From positions 1 to 64,000 of the forward strand of contig JBKBLI010000007.1 in the NCBI GenBank assembly GCA_046296435.1: DNA of 64,000 nt, read 5' to 3'. Numbering within the stretch: the first letter of the stretch is position 1; every line of letters begins with the position of its first letter. Position numbers and translations under genes: made by a program. Shown one piece after another: positions 17,962-25,227 of the stretch. The notes below the pieces were generated by a model. That model was not told the DNA's origin, did not search any database, and saw nothing but the letters and a program-made list of their open reading frames with translations. Source of the stretch: M3007 sp046296435. GTDB lineage: Bacteria; Bacteroidota; Bacteroidia; Chitinophagales; Saprospiraceae.

Positions 17962-18558
17962 ATGATCAGAAACGTGATTATTCTCGCCACACTTATTGCC
18001 GCAGCCCTGCATGCATGCCAAATTGGCTCCAATCGACAATATGGGCAAAAACCCGACCCCGATACCGAAAGTCAAATGCTCAACCGCATCATTCGCTATT
18101 GCGGTTACATGCCCAAAAAAGCCAATCACCTCACCAAGTTCAATGCAGTGTACGACACCTTCTACATCGACCAGGCAGGAAAACACAAAATTGACCTAAT
18201 GTATCAGGACGAAAAAAAAGGCGATACATATTTACTGGTGAGCCGTATTGCCCCAAGTCTGAAGGCCAAACGCGTGGCCATCGGAATCAAACTGCGCATG
18301 GAGAACGACTCGCTCATCCGTTACGAAGAAGTATTCCGCACCTGGAAAATGCCTGAAGAAGAGCTAAGTGTCAAAGGAGCCATGCTTTTCAACAAAATGG
18401 TCGCAGGCAAGGACCTCAGCCCCTACTATCCGCAAAACTCCGGGAAGGAAGATTATATCGAATTCCCGGACCCCCAGACGCATTTCGATGTAAATAAGCG
18501 CCGCTGGGTCAGCGCCTTGAAAGCCGCCGGGGAAAAAGCTGACCCGCTCTATCAATAA
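17962..18558 (+). CDS. Uncharacterised lipoprotein
   Basis: A 198-aa protein with signal MIRNVIILATLIAAALHAC, whose LHAC lipobox places the lipidated Cys at residue 19. The remainder is a soluble domain rich in charged residues (DTFYIDQAGKHKIDLMY, LMYQDEKKGDTYLLVSRIAPS). The pattern of strands is reminiscent of small periplasmic lipoproteins, but I recognise no family. It has its own region between two terminators, and a TAATTTTG -7-like element lies at 17916-17923 without a well-spaced -33 box. Confidence 0.72.
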   Translation: MIRNVIILATLIAAALHACQIGSNRQYGQKPDPDTESQMLNRIIRYCGYMPKKANHLTKFNAVYDTFYIDQAGKHKIDLMYQDEKKGDTYLLVSRIAPSLKAKRVAIGIKLRMENDSLIRYEEVFRTWKMPEEELSVKGAMLFNKMVAGKDLSPYYPQNSGKEDYIEFPDPQTHFDVNKRRWVSALKAAGEKADPLYQ

Positions 18559-18626
18559 GCGCCAGGTCGAGCAGCCGGCATCACAAAGCTGCCCGGTTGC
18601 AAAAACGATAAGCAAAGCGAAAACCG

Positions 18627-18689
18627 AAAATGGGCTTAGACTTTAGCTGGGCTTTATCCCGGGGATAAGTCTCAGGCCCATTTTTTTTA
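18627..18689 (+). terminator. Intrinsic terminator
   Basis: A long imperfect stem: AAAATGGGCTTAGACTT (from 18627) pairs with AAGTCTCAGGCCCATTTT (to about 18684), followed by eight T. It lies about 70 bp after the lipoprotein stop. Confidence 0.7.
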
Positions 18690-19139
18690 TCGTCGCGCAC
18701 CCACGCCATGCGCCCGTTTTTACGCCCCTTTTATCCCAAAAAAGAAGCCGGTTCAGGCCCCGCGCCATCGGTTGCAGGAGTCGGACCAAACAGGCCGCCT
18801 CCCAACTCCTCCCCCCCCTGCGCCGGACGTCGGCACGCCCCGCAGACCTGCGCATCTGCTCGGCGCCGCTTATGTTTGCGCCGCAGCCCGGAAGGCTCAA
18901 GAGTCTAGAAGAACACAGTTGTCTAAAACTTATCGCAACAAAAAGTCGTTATTAAAAAAAAACAATAGGCCTGAAACTTTTTATCGCTTTTGCGCCTTTT
19001 AGTTAGGCTTTGGGTAACGTAAAAATTGCAAAAATATAGCCAAACTTGGCGTCAATGCGAAGCGCTTGAATTAATCCGTCACCGACATTTACGCTTTGGA
19101 CAGGGGCTGCCGCTCCGAATATAAACTTCGTATTTTGAC
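18690..19139. other. Intergenic region upstream of the sigma factor gene
   Basis: About 450 bp with no supported gene. The first half is GC- and C-rich with short overlapping ORFs on both strands. The second half is AT-rich. No promoter matching TTTG-N20/21-TAnnTTTG was found; TATTTTGA just before the ATG and TACGCTTTG near 19091 are imperfect -7 matches. A long upstream control region for the housekeeping sigma factor would be plausible. Confidence 0.4.
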
Positions 19140-20000
19140 ATGCGTCAACTTAAGATTGCCTCGAAGATTACAGTGCGCGAAAGCGAGTCGCTTGAGAAAT
19201 ATCTCAACGATATCAGCCGCATCCCGATACTTACGCCCGACGAAGAGGTCGAGCTTGCGCGCAAGATCCGCGAAGGAGACCAAGACGCCCTGCGCCGATT
19301 GACCGAAGCCAATTTGCGCTTTGTGGTATCTGTCGCCAAACAGTACCAAAATCAAGGCCTGTCGCTTTCCGACCTCATCAACGAAGGCAATGTTGGGCTG
19401 GTCAAAGCGGCGCGCCGCTTTGACGAAACCAAAGGATTTAAGTTCATCTCCTATGCCGTATGGTGGATCCGTCAGAGCATCCTGCAAGGCATCGTAGAGA
19501 ATAGCCGGATGGTGCGTATGCCTGCCAACAAATCCAGCGCATATCACAAGTTGCACGCCATCTACAGCGAATTCGTACAAAAGCACGAGCGCGAGCCAAA
19601 CCCAGACGAAATGGCCGAGTTGGCCAAAACACATGTCAAAGATGCGCAAGCGTTCCTGAACGACACCTCCCGACACTATTCGCTCGACGCCCCCCTGCCC
19701 GGGGCCGACGAGGGCAGCATTACCCTGCTTGATTCCCTGCAGATCGCCGACGACGCATCGCCGACAAGCGGCTTGATGGAGGAGTCCGTACGCAAAGAGA
19801 TTGAAAAAGGATTGGAAAAATTGCCACCTCGCGAACTCGAGATCGTCGCCTCCTTTTACGGGCTGAAAAATTGCACCCAGATGTCGGTGGATGAAATCGC
19901 CGAATACTACGGCCTCTCGCGCGAACGCGTGCGCCAGATCAAAGAACGCGCGCTGCGCCGCTTGCGCAAAGTTTTTGACGGCGCAGATCTGATGATTTGA
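19140..20000 (+). CDS. rpoD: Primary RNA polymerase sigma factor (Bacteroidota type)
   Basis: Directs RNA polymerase to the housekeeping TAnnTTTG promoters seen in this window. The length, 286 aa, is typical of the short Bacteroidota primary sigma factor, which lacks region 1.1 and the non-conserved insert. Regions in order: 1.2 (SLEKYLNDISRIPILTPDEE, about 17-40), 2 (LRFVVSVAKQYQNQGLSLSD and DETKGFKFISYAVWWIRQSI, about 58-115), 3 (about 120-200), and 4 with the helix-turn-helix SVDEIAEYYGLSRERVRQIK (about 245-272). The ATG at 19140 gives the conserved MRQLKI N-terminus. The gene is alone and followed by a terminator that overlaps lpxD2 leader sequences. Confidence 0.95.
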   Translation: MRQLKIASKITVRESESLEKYLNDISRIPILTPDEEVELARKIREGDQDALRRLTEANLRFVVSVAKQYQNQGLSLSDLINEGNVGLVKAARRFDETKGFKFISYAVWWIRQSILQGIVENSRMVRMPANKSSAYHKLHAIYSEFVQKHEREPNPDEMAELAKTHVKDAQAFLNDTSRHYSLDAPLPGADEGSITLLDSLQIADDASPTSGLMEESVRKEIEKGLEKLPPRELEIVASFYGLKNCTQMSVDEIAEYYGLSRERVRQIKERALRRLRKVFDGADLMI

Positions 20001-20028
20001 TCGTTTCGCACAATTTAAGCTATCTTTG
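19996..20028 (+). promoter_or_regulatory. Consensus promoter at the end of rpoD, upstream of lpxD2
   Basis: TTTG (19996-19999) overlaps the rpoD stop. After 21 nt comes TATCTTTG (20021-20028). The predicted start is near 20035, only about 11 nt before the terminator hairpin at 20046. Transcripts from here would therefore carry the terminator in their 5' leader. Confidence 0.6.
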
Positions 20029-20045
20029 TCCCGACCATCCACAGA

Positions 20046-20085
20046 GACCGAACCCGAAGAAGAGGCCTTCGGTTCGGTCTTTTTA
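20046..20085 (+). terminator. Intrinsic terminator between rpoD and lpxD2
   Basis: GACCGAACC(C)GAAG (20046-20059) pairs with CTTCGGTTCGGTC (20067-20079), a 13-bp stem with one bulged C, followed by TTTTTATT. It can end rpoD transcripts, and possibly transcripts from the promoter at 19996-20028. Confidence 0.85.
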
Positions 20086-20116
20086 TTAAATTGGCCCATA
20101 TTTTTCGGATTTAAAT

Positions 20117-21034
20117 ATGAAGTTGCCTGAGCCCATCTCCGCGCGCGATCTGGCCGAGCGATTCGGCGCCCGAATCATCGGCAATCCAAACATCGTCGCC
20201 ACCGGAATTAACGAAATACACAAAGTCGAACCCGGCGATATCGCCTTCGCCGACCACCCCAAATACTTCGAAGCCACTATCAATAGCCCCGCGAGCATCA
20301 TTCTGCTCAATGCCGAGGCCCCATGCCCCCCCGAAAAGGCCATCCTGGTGCTCGACGACCCCTTCGACGCTTACGATACCCTCGTACGCGAGCGCCGTCC
20401 CTTCAGTCCCGCCGCGACGCGTATCAGCCCTTTAGCCCAAATCGCGCCCGACGCCATACTCGAACCCGGCGTCGTGATCTGCGACTATGCCGTGATCGGC
20501 CCGGCGTCCTACATACAAGCCAACGCTTACATCGGCGAGTATACCCATATCGGCGCCCACGTCCGCATCGGCCCCAATTGCTCCATCGGGGCCGATGCCT
20601 TTTATTTCAAGAAATACCCAGACGGATCCCTCCGCAAATGGCGCTCTGGCGGCCGGGTGATCATCGAAGATCACGCCGACATCGGCGCTTGTTGTTCGAT
20701 CGACAAGGGCGTCAGCGGCGACACCGTCATTGGCGCAGGCAGCAAACTCGACGGTCAGATTCACATCGGCCATGGAGCCGTCGTCGGCAAAAACTGCCTC
20801 TTCGCCGCCCAAGTGGGTATCGGCGGCAAAACCATCATTGAAGACAACGTGACCCTGTACGGTCAGGTCGGCGTGGCGCAAGCCATCCGCATTGGCAAGG
20901 GCGCCGTAGTACTGGCCAAGTCAGGCGTCTCCAAATCGCTCGAGGGCGGCAAAACCTACTTCGGAATACCCGCCGACGAAGTCAAAGATAAATACCGCGA
21001 GTTGGCGCTGCTGCGCAGACTCGCGCGCCAGTAG
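20117..21034 (+). CDS. LpxD-like N-acyltransferase paralogue (copy 2)
   Basis: A left-handed beta-helix acyltransferase of 305 aa, shorter than canonical LpxD (about 340 aa). It keeps the N-terminal uridine-binding-like domain (ISARDLAERFGARIIGN, EPGDIAFADHPKY), a hexapeptide core, and a candidate catalytic His in IHIGHGAVVG (about residue 218). The glucosamine-loop segment reads ADAFYFKKYPDGSLRKW instead of the GDGFGYA form. It probably N-acylates a UDP-sugar, either as a divergent lipid A enzyme or in another glycan pathway. Bacteroidota commonly carry such a second copy. It lies downstream of the rpoD terminator. Confidence 0.85.
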   Translation: MKLPEPISARDLAERFGARIIGNPNIVATGINEIHKVEPGDIAFADHPKYFEATINSPASIILLNAEAPCPPEKAILVLDDPFDAYDTLVRERRPFSPAATRISPLAQIAPDAILEPGVVICDYAVIGPASYIQANAYIGEYTHIGAHVRIGPNCSIGADAFYFKKYPDGSLRKWRSGGRVIIEDHADIGACCSIDKGVSGDTVIGAGSKLDGQIHIGHGAVVGKNCLFAAQVGIGGKTIIEDNVTLYGQVGVAQAIRIGKGAVVLAKSGVSKSLEGGKTYFGIPADEVKDKYRELALLRRLARQ

Positions 21035-21123
21035 CCGCCAAAGGCGACCCCTTTGAGAAAAAAACGGGGCGCGGATGCAGAGCGTAAGTTTTGTATGCGT
21101 CCCCCCCCCCGCGCCGCATATTC

Positions 21124-21138
21124 TTTTTTTGAAAAAAA
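21124..21138. repeat. T/A-tract motif
   Basis: Seven T, G, seven A between lpxD2 and queG, with GC-rich words on both sides. Same pattern as the motifs at 7412, 11284 and 49156. Confidence 0.5.
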
Positions 21139-21191
21139 TGCCGCCACATCCGTATTAGCCCCCCGCTCATCCCCTTTTTTTACGCATCAAA

Positions 21192-22139
21192 ATGGCCAAT
21201 CCCGGATCGGAATACGCCGCGCAAATCCGCGCCGAAGCCCAGCGCCTGGGCTTCTGGGCAGTGGGCTTCGCCAAAGTCGAAAGGCTGGACGCCGAAGCCC
21301 GACGGCTCGAACAGTGGCTCCGGCAGGGCGCTCATGGGCGCATGGCATACATGGCCAATCACTTCGATCTGCGCATCGACCCCACCCGACTGGTCCCCGG
21401 CGCCCAAACGGTCATCTGCCTGGCGTTCAACTACCACAATCCGGACAAACAACACGATCCTGAAGCGCCCAAAATCAGCCAATACGCCTACGGGCAGGAT
21501 TATCACGAAGTAATTCGAGACAAACTCAAAGCCCTGCTCGAATTCATGCGCCAAAATATCGGCGATATCAACGGACGCTGCTTCGTAGATAGCGCCCCCG
21601 TCATGGAAAGGGTGTGGGCAGAGAGAGCAGGGCTTGGTTGGAACGGACGCCACACCCTCACCCTGCACCCGCGCCGCGGGTCGTACTTTTTCCTCGCCGA
21701 AATCATCTGCGACCTCGCGCTGCCCGCCGACGACCCCATCCGCGACCATTGCGGCTCCTGCCGGCGCTGTATCGACGCCTGTCCTACCGAGGCCATCAGT
21801 CCGCAGGGCTACTTCTTGGACGCCTCCAAGTGCATATCCTACCTCACCATCGAACTGCGCGAGGCCATACCCGACGAGTTTCGAGGCCGTATGGACAATT
21901 GGGCCTTCGGCTGCGATGTTTGTCAAGCCGTATGCCCTTGGAACCGCTTCTCAGAGCGCCACCGGGAGCCGGCTTTCGAGCCGCATCCCGATCTGTTGAG
22001 CATGAGTAAAAGGGAGTGGGTAGAGATGACGGAGGAGACTTTTGGGCGCGTTTTTCGCAAATCTGCCGTCAAACGCGCCAAATATGCCGGATTAAGCCGA
22101 AATATCCGTTTTTTGTACCCAGAACAAACGCAAACCTAA
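21192..22139 (+). CDS. queG: Epoxyqueuosine reductase QueG
   Basis: Last enzyme of queuosine synthesis: it reduces epoxyqueuosine in tRNA using cobalamin and two 4Fe-4S clusters. The protein has 315 aa. The N-terminal cobalamin-binding DUF1730 region includes GRMAYMANHFDLRIDP (about 48-64). The ferredoxin motif CGSCRRCIDACPTEA lies near residue 187 and the second cluster FGCDVCQAVCPWN near 240. The usual KRAKYAGLSRNIRFL end is present. queD, an earlier step of the same pathway, is also in this window at 59963. The EAD-protease-TIR gene follows 9 bp downstream and may be co-transcribed. Confidence 0.95.
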   Translation: MANPGSEYAAQIRAEAQRLGFWAVGFAKVERLDAEARRLEQWLRQGAHGRMAYMANHFDLRIDPTRLVPGAQTVICLAFNYHNPDKQHDPEAPKISQYAYGQDYHEVIRDKLKALLEFMRQNIGDINGRCFVDSAPVMERVWAERAGLGWNGRHTLTLHPRRGSYFFLAEIICDLALPADDPIRDHCGSCRRCIDACPTEAISPQGYFLDASKCISYLTIELREAIPDEFRGRMDNWAFGCDVCQAVCPWNRFSERHREPAFEPHPDLLSMSKREWVEMTEETFGRVFRKSAVKRAKYAGLSRNIRFLYPEQTQT

Positions 22140-22148
22140 TCCCGCAAT

Positions 22149-23729
22149 ATGTCAGAACTCAACCATGCCATAGACGTATATCTGGACCAAATACGCGCCC
22201 TGCTCGAAGCCGGCAACGTAGAGGAAGCGCTCCTTGCCATCAGAAACTTAGACGAGCGCACAGGATCAGGCGTCTGGAAAGACGTGACCATCGTATCAGG
22301 CAATTTCCACAACGCCAAAAAGGCGTTCGACAAGCAACTCATCGATTTCAAGGAATTCCAGATGCAATCGGCCAAAGCGCAAAACGCGTTGGCCAGCCTG
22401 ATGGACGATATCCAAAGACGGGCGCTGCGCGACGCCAAACGCCACAATGTTGAGTCGCTCAATTTCGAAGTGCCCACAGGGCAGGAGTTCGAAAAGATGA
22501 TTGGCTCACGCGAAAACCTCGTCAGCGCCGGCTGGTTCGAAAACGCCATCCGGGCCATGCGGCCCGTGTGCCGCATTGTGCGCAGCGACGGCGAGCTGGG
22601 TACGGGATTCCTCACCCGCGACGGCTACATCTTCACCAACAACCACGTGCTGCCGTCGGCTGAAAAAGCCCGGGACGCACGCGTCGAATTCAATTACGAA
22701 ACCGACGCTCAGGGCGTGACGCGCAGCCGCGTGTCCTACGAGATCGACCCGTCGGACTTTGTCACCAGCGACAAACACGAACTGGACTTCAGCCGCATCA
22801 AACCCATCGATCGGGCCGACGCCCCGCTCTCGCAGTGGGGCTACGTAGAGTTCGATACCGAAGCCATACCGGCCAAAGGCGACTACCTCACCATCGTGCA
22901 GCACCCCCTCGGCGGCGAGAAAAAAATCGGCCTGCGCGGCGACGAAACCATCGGCGTGTGGAAACACTATGTGTTCTACACCACCCATACCGAACCCGGT
23001 AGCAGCGGCTCGCCGGTATTCAACCAAAACTGGAAAGTCGTGGCCCTGCACCACGCCGGCCGCACCGATGCCGAGGGCGGCCTCCAGATCAACGAACAGG
23101 GCGAACGCCGCGGCGCCAACCGCGGCATCTTGTTTCGCAACATATTCGCCTACTTGGGCAACAGCAACCTACACAGCCCGGCTCGCGGCGACGCCCAGGG
23201 CGCCGAAAGCGCGAAAGGATTCGACCCATCCCCTACACCTGCTCCCATACCCACGCCTACCCCCAATCCCGCGCCCTCTCCCGGCCCGCCAATGGCGGCG
23301 CGGAGCGGGCCGCTCAAATTCGTCCTCGCCTACGACGTAGCCGACGCCGATGGGGCCAAACGCCTGCAAAAGCACCTCAACGTACTCAAACTGCAGAAAA
23401 AAATAGCCCTGTATGATGTGCATGCCGATCTGAAGTCGGGCGACGTCATGGCCGAAGCGCAGGCCCAAATGGCCGACGCCGATTACTTGCTCATTCTGGT
23501 CAGCGCCGATTTCCTGGGATCCGACTGGCTCGGCCTGGCCCTTCAGGCTCAGGAGGGCCGCAAACCGCCCATCATTCCGATCCGACTCAACGAAGCCGTG
23601 TTGGATTATACGGGCTTAGAAAAATTGCGCACCCTGCCCACGCTCAACCGCGTGATTTCGCAATTCCCCAATCCTGACGCAGGGTTTCTCGATGTGGTCA
23701 ACGAACTGCGACGCCTTTTGCCTACCTGA
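22149..23729 (+). CDS. EAD11-like / trypsin-like protease / TIR fusion, probable conflict-system effector
   Basis: A 526-aa soluble protein with three modules. Residues 1-88 match the helical effector-associated domain 11 pattern (LLEAGNVEEALLAIRNL, VTIVSGNFHNAKK, NALASLMDD). Residues 130-335 form a chymotrypsin-fold serine protease with a complete apparent triad: His166 in TNNHVL, Asp213 in HELDFSRI, Ser286 in GSSGSPVF. A Pro-rich linker (359-381) precedes a TIR domain (388-510; KFVLAYDVAD, DADYLLILVSADFLGSDW, PIIPIRL). Where NADase TIRs have a Glu after S-D-[YW], this one has Ala464/Leu465, so NADase activity is doubtful. EADs are adaptor domains that recruit effectors to NTPase-based immunity or cell-death systems. 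No signal peptide is present. No NTPase or other defence gene is adjacent. Confidence 0.87.
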   Translation: MSELNHAIDVYLDQIRALLEAGNVEEALLAIRNLDERTGSGVWKDVTIVSGNFHNAKKAFDKQLIDFKEFQMQSAKAQNALASLMDDIQRRALRDAKRHNVESLNFEVPTGQEFEKMIGSRENLVSAGWFENAIRAMRPVCRIVRSDGELGTGFLTRDGYIFTNNHVLPSAEKARDARVEFNYETDAQGVTRSRVSYEIDPSDFVTSDKHELDFSRIKPIDRADAPLSQWGYVEFDTEAIPAKGDYLTIVQHPLGGEKKIGLRGDETIGVWKHYVFYTTHTEPGSSGSPVFNQNWKVVALHHAGRTDAEGGLQINEQGERRGANRGILFRNIFAYLGNSNLHSPARGDAQGAESAKGFDPSPTPAPIPTPTPNPAPSPGPPMAARSGPLKFVLAYDVADADGAKRLQKHLNVLKLQKKIALYDVHADLKSGDVMAEAQAQMADADYLLILVSADFLGSDWLGLALQAQEGRKPPIIPIRLNEAVLDYTGLEKLRTLPTLNRVISQFPNPDAGFLDVVNELRRLLPT

Positions 23730-24046
23730 AAAAGCGCGGAAACGCCGCAGCGCCGGGCCCGAAAAATGGCGAGAGGGTTCAGCGCGCGGGCGCGTCTCCG
23801 TCGTGTTCAAGTTTTAAAAAAACAAGCGCGAGGAGCGATAGAAAAAAACGAATGCAAGCAGGGTAAAGGCATACGCGCGTTCACCTTAGCGGCGCGCCCG
23901 GCTATAATATACAACAACGCCTGAACCTTGCGTCGCGGAAAGCGTTTGAAACGCTGCAAATCTCTGGCGCGCTCCTTTTTAGTTAACGGCAGCGATACCT
24001 TCGCGCGGCGTTTTAGCGTTTTTGAAAAAAAAGAAACTGAATAAGC
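23730..24046. other. Intergenic region with a T/A-tract motif
   Basis: About 317 bp without a supported gene. It holds a T5-G-A8 motif at 24019-24032. A TATAAT word at 23904-23909 and a TACCTTCG word near 23995 resemble promoter elements, but neither has a matching upstream box. Confidence 0.4.
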
Positions 24047-24517
24047 ATGACAAGGCTGAACCCATCTATGCGTTGTTTCAAAATACTCACTTTGTTTTTG
24101 GGGTCTTTCGTAGTGATGAGCGCTTGCGCGCAGCGGGTTGCCCCGCCTGCGCCCTCCGCTCCTGTCCCGCCGCCCGTTTCGTCGCCTGCCAGAACAGCGT
24201 TTGTTACCTGGGACAAATCATTCATTGCGCTGGGCAAGGTGAAGAAAGGCGAGAAGCGGGAGATGTTTTTTGAGTTTGTCAACACATCTGGTCAGGATAT
24301 CAAGATCGATATTGTGGACGCTTGCGAGTGCACCACCCTAGAATTTCCGCGCGGTGTGATCCGGCCAGGGCAAAAAGGTCGTATCGAGGCCATTTTTGAC
24401 AGCAAAGAAAAAACGGAGGACGAGACGATTGAGATCCGCGTGATTTTCGAAAACACCAATGCAGAGGGCATTCCATATATTGAGACCCTTAGATATTCCT
24501 TTGAGTTGACGCAATGA
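24047..24517 (+). CDS. DUF1573 lipoprotein
   Basis: A 156-aa exported lipoprotein. ATG 24047 or ATG 24068 both give a signal peptide ending at the lipobox VMSAC; the second yields the more compact signal. A Pro-rich spacer follows, then a DUF1573 Ig-like domain with its typical pattern: FDFG-type strand (IALGKVKKGEKREMFFEFVNTSG), the paired Cys motif DACECTTLE, and IRPGQKGRIEAIFDS. DUF1573 proteins are common periplasmic or surface proteins of Bacteroidota with no known reaction. The stop overlaps the nth start by 4 nt (ATGA). Confidence 0.87.
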   Translation: MTRLNPSMRCFKILTLFLGSFVVMSACAQRVAPPAPSAPVPPPVSSPARTAFVTWDKSFIALGKVKKGEKREMFFEFVNTSGQDIKIDIVDACECTTLEFPRGVIRPGQKGRIEAIFDSKEKTEDETIEIRVIFENTNAEGIPYIETLRYSFELTQ

Positions 24518-25227
24518 GCAAAAAGACGCCGCCCCGCAAACGCGTCAGTCCAACCACGCGGGCCAAAGCAGACGCAATCCTGGCGCAGTTGGATACACTC
24601 TACCCGGAGACGCCGATACCGTTGGACCATGAAGATCCCTACACCTTGCTGGTAGCGGTAGTCTTGTCCGCCCAATGTACCGACGAACGGGTCAATCAAG
24701 TCACGCCCGCGCTCTTTGCCCGCGCGCGTACGCCCGAAGACATGCTCAAGTTGAGCGTAGAGGAGATCCGCGAGATCATTCGCCCTTGCGGCCTCTCCCC
24801 GACCAAATCCAAGGCGATCCGGGAGCTTTCGCAGATCATTGTCGAACAGCATGGCGGACGCGTGCCCGCGACCTTCGAGGCCTTGGAGGCCTTGCCGGGT
24901 GTCGGGCACAAGACGGCTTCGGTGGTCATGTCTCAGGCCTTTGGCGTGCCGGCTTTTCCGGTGGATACGCACATACATCGTCTGGCGGCCCGTTGGGGCT
25001 TGAGCGACGGGTCGAGCGTGGAGCGCACCGAGCGCGACCTCAAAGCGGTTTTTCCTGAATTGAGCTGGAACAAACTGCACCTTCAGATCATCTTTTTTGG
25101 CAGGCAGTATTGCCCTGCTCGCGGTCACCAACCCGAAGCCTGCCCGATATGTTCCTGGGCCGGGGCCAAGGGCAAGGACCGTGGCGCGAGCAAAGGGAGC
25201 GGGAAGAAGCTCAAGACAACTGCCTAA
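24514..25227 (+). CDS. nth: Endonuclease III (DNA glycosylase/AP lyase)
   Basis: Base-excision repair enzyme that removes oxidised pyrimidines and nicks AP sites. The protein has 237 aa with the Nth core: LLVAVVLSAQCTDERVN (about 46), the helix-hairpin-helix EALPGVGHKTASVV with catalytic Lys133, and VDTHIHRL with catalytic Asp151. Canonical Nth ends in a four-cysteine C-x6-C-x2-C-x5-C iron-sulfur loop; here only Cys200, Cys210 and Cys213 are present, spaced C-x9-C-x2-C. The cluster may therefore be altered or absent. A basic tail follows. Start overlaps the DUF1573 gene (ATGA), and the end overlaps the convergent gene by 17 bp. Confidence 0.93.
   Translation: MSKKTPPRKRVSPTTRAKADAILAQLDTLYPETPIPLDHEDPYTLLVAVVLSAQCTDERVNQVTPALFARARTPEDMLKLSVEEIREIIRPCGLSPTKSKAIRELSQIIVEQHGGRVPATFEALEALPGVGHKTASVVMSQAFGVPAFPVDTHIHRLAARWGLSDGSSVERTERDLKAVFPELSWNKLHLQIIFFGRQYCPARGHQPEACPICSWAGAKGKDRGASKGSGKKLKTTA

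Noticed and set aside
19089..20099. A minus-strand frame of 336 codons over the sigma factor gene
   Set aside because: The plus-strand sigma factor is certain; the opposite frame extends past it only by chance.
23904..23909. TATAAT resembling an E. coli -10 box
   Set aside because: Bacteroidota use TAnnTTTG; no -35 partner is present at a suitable distance.
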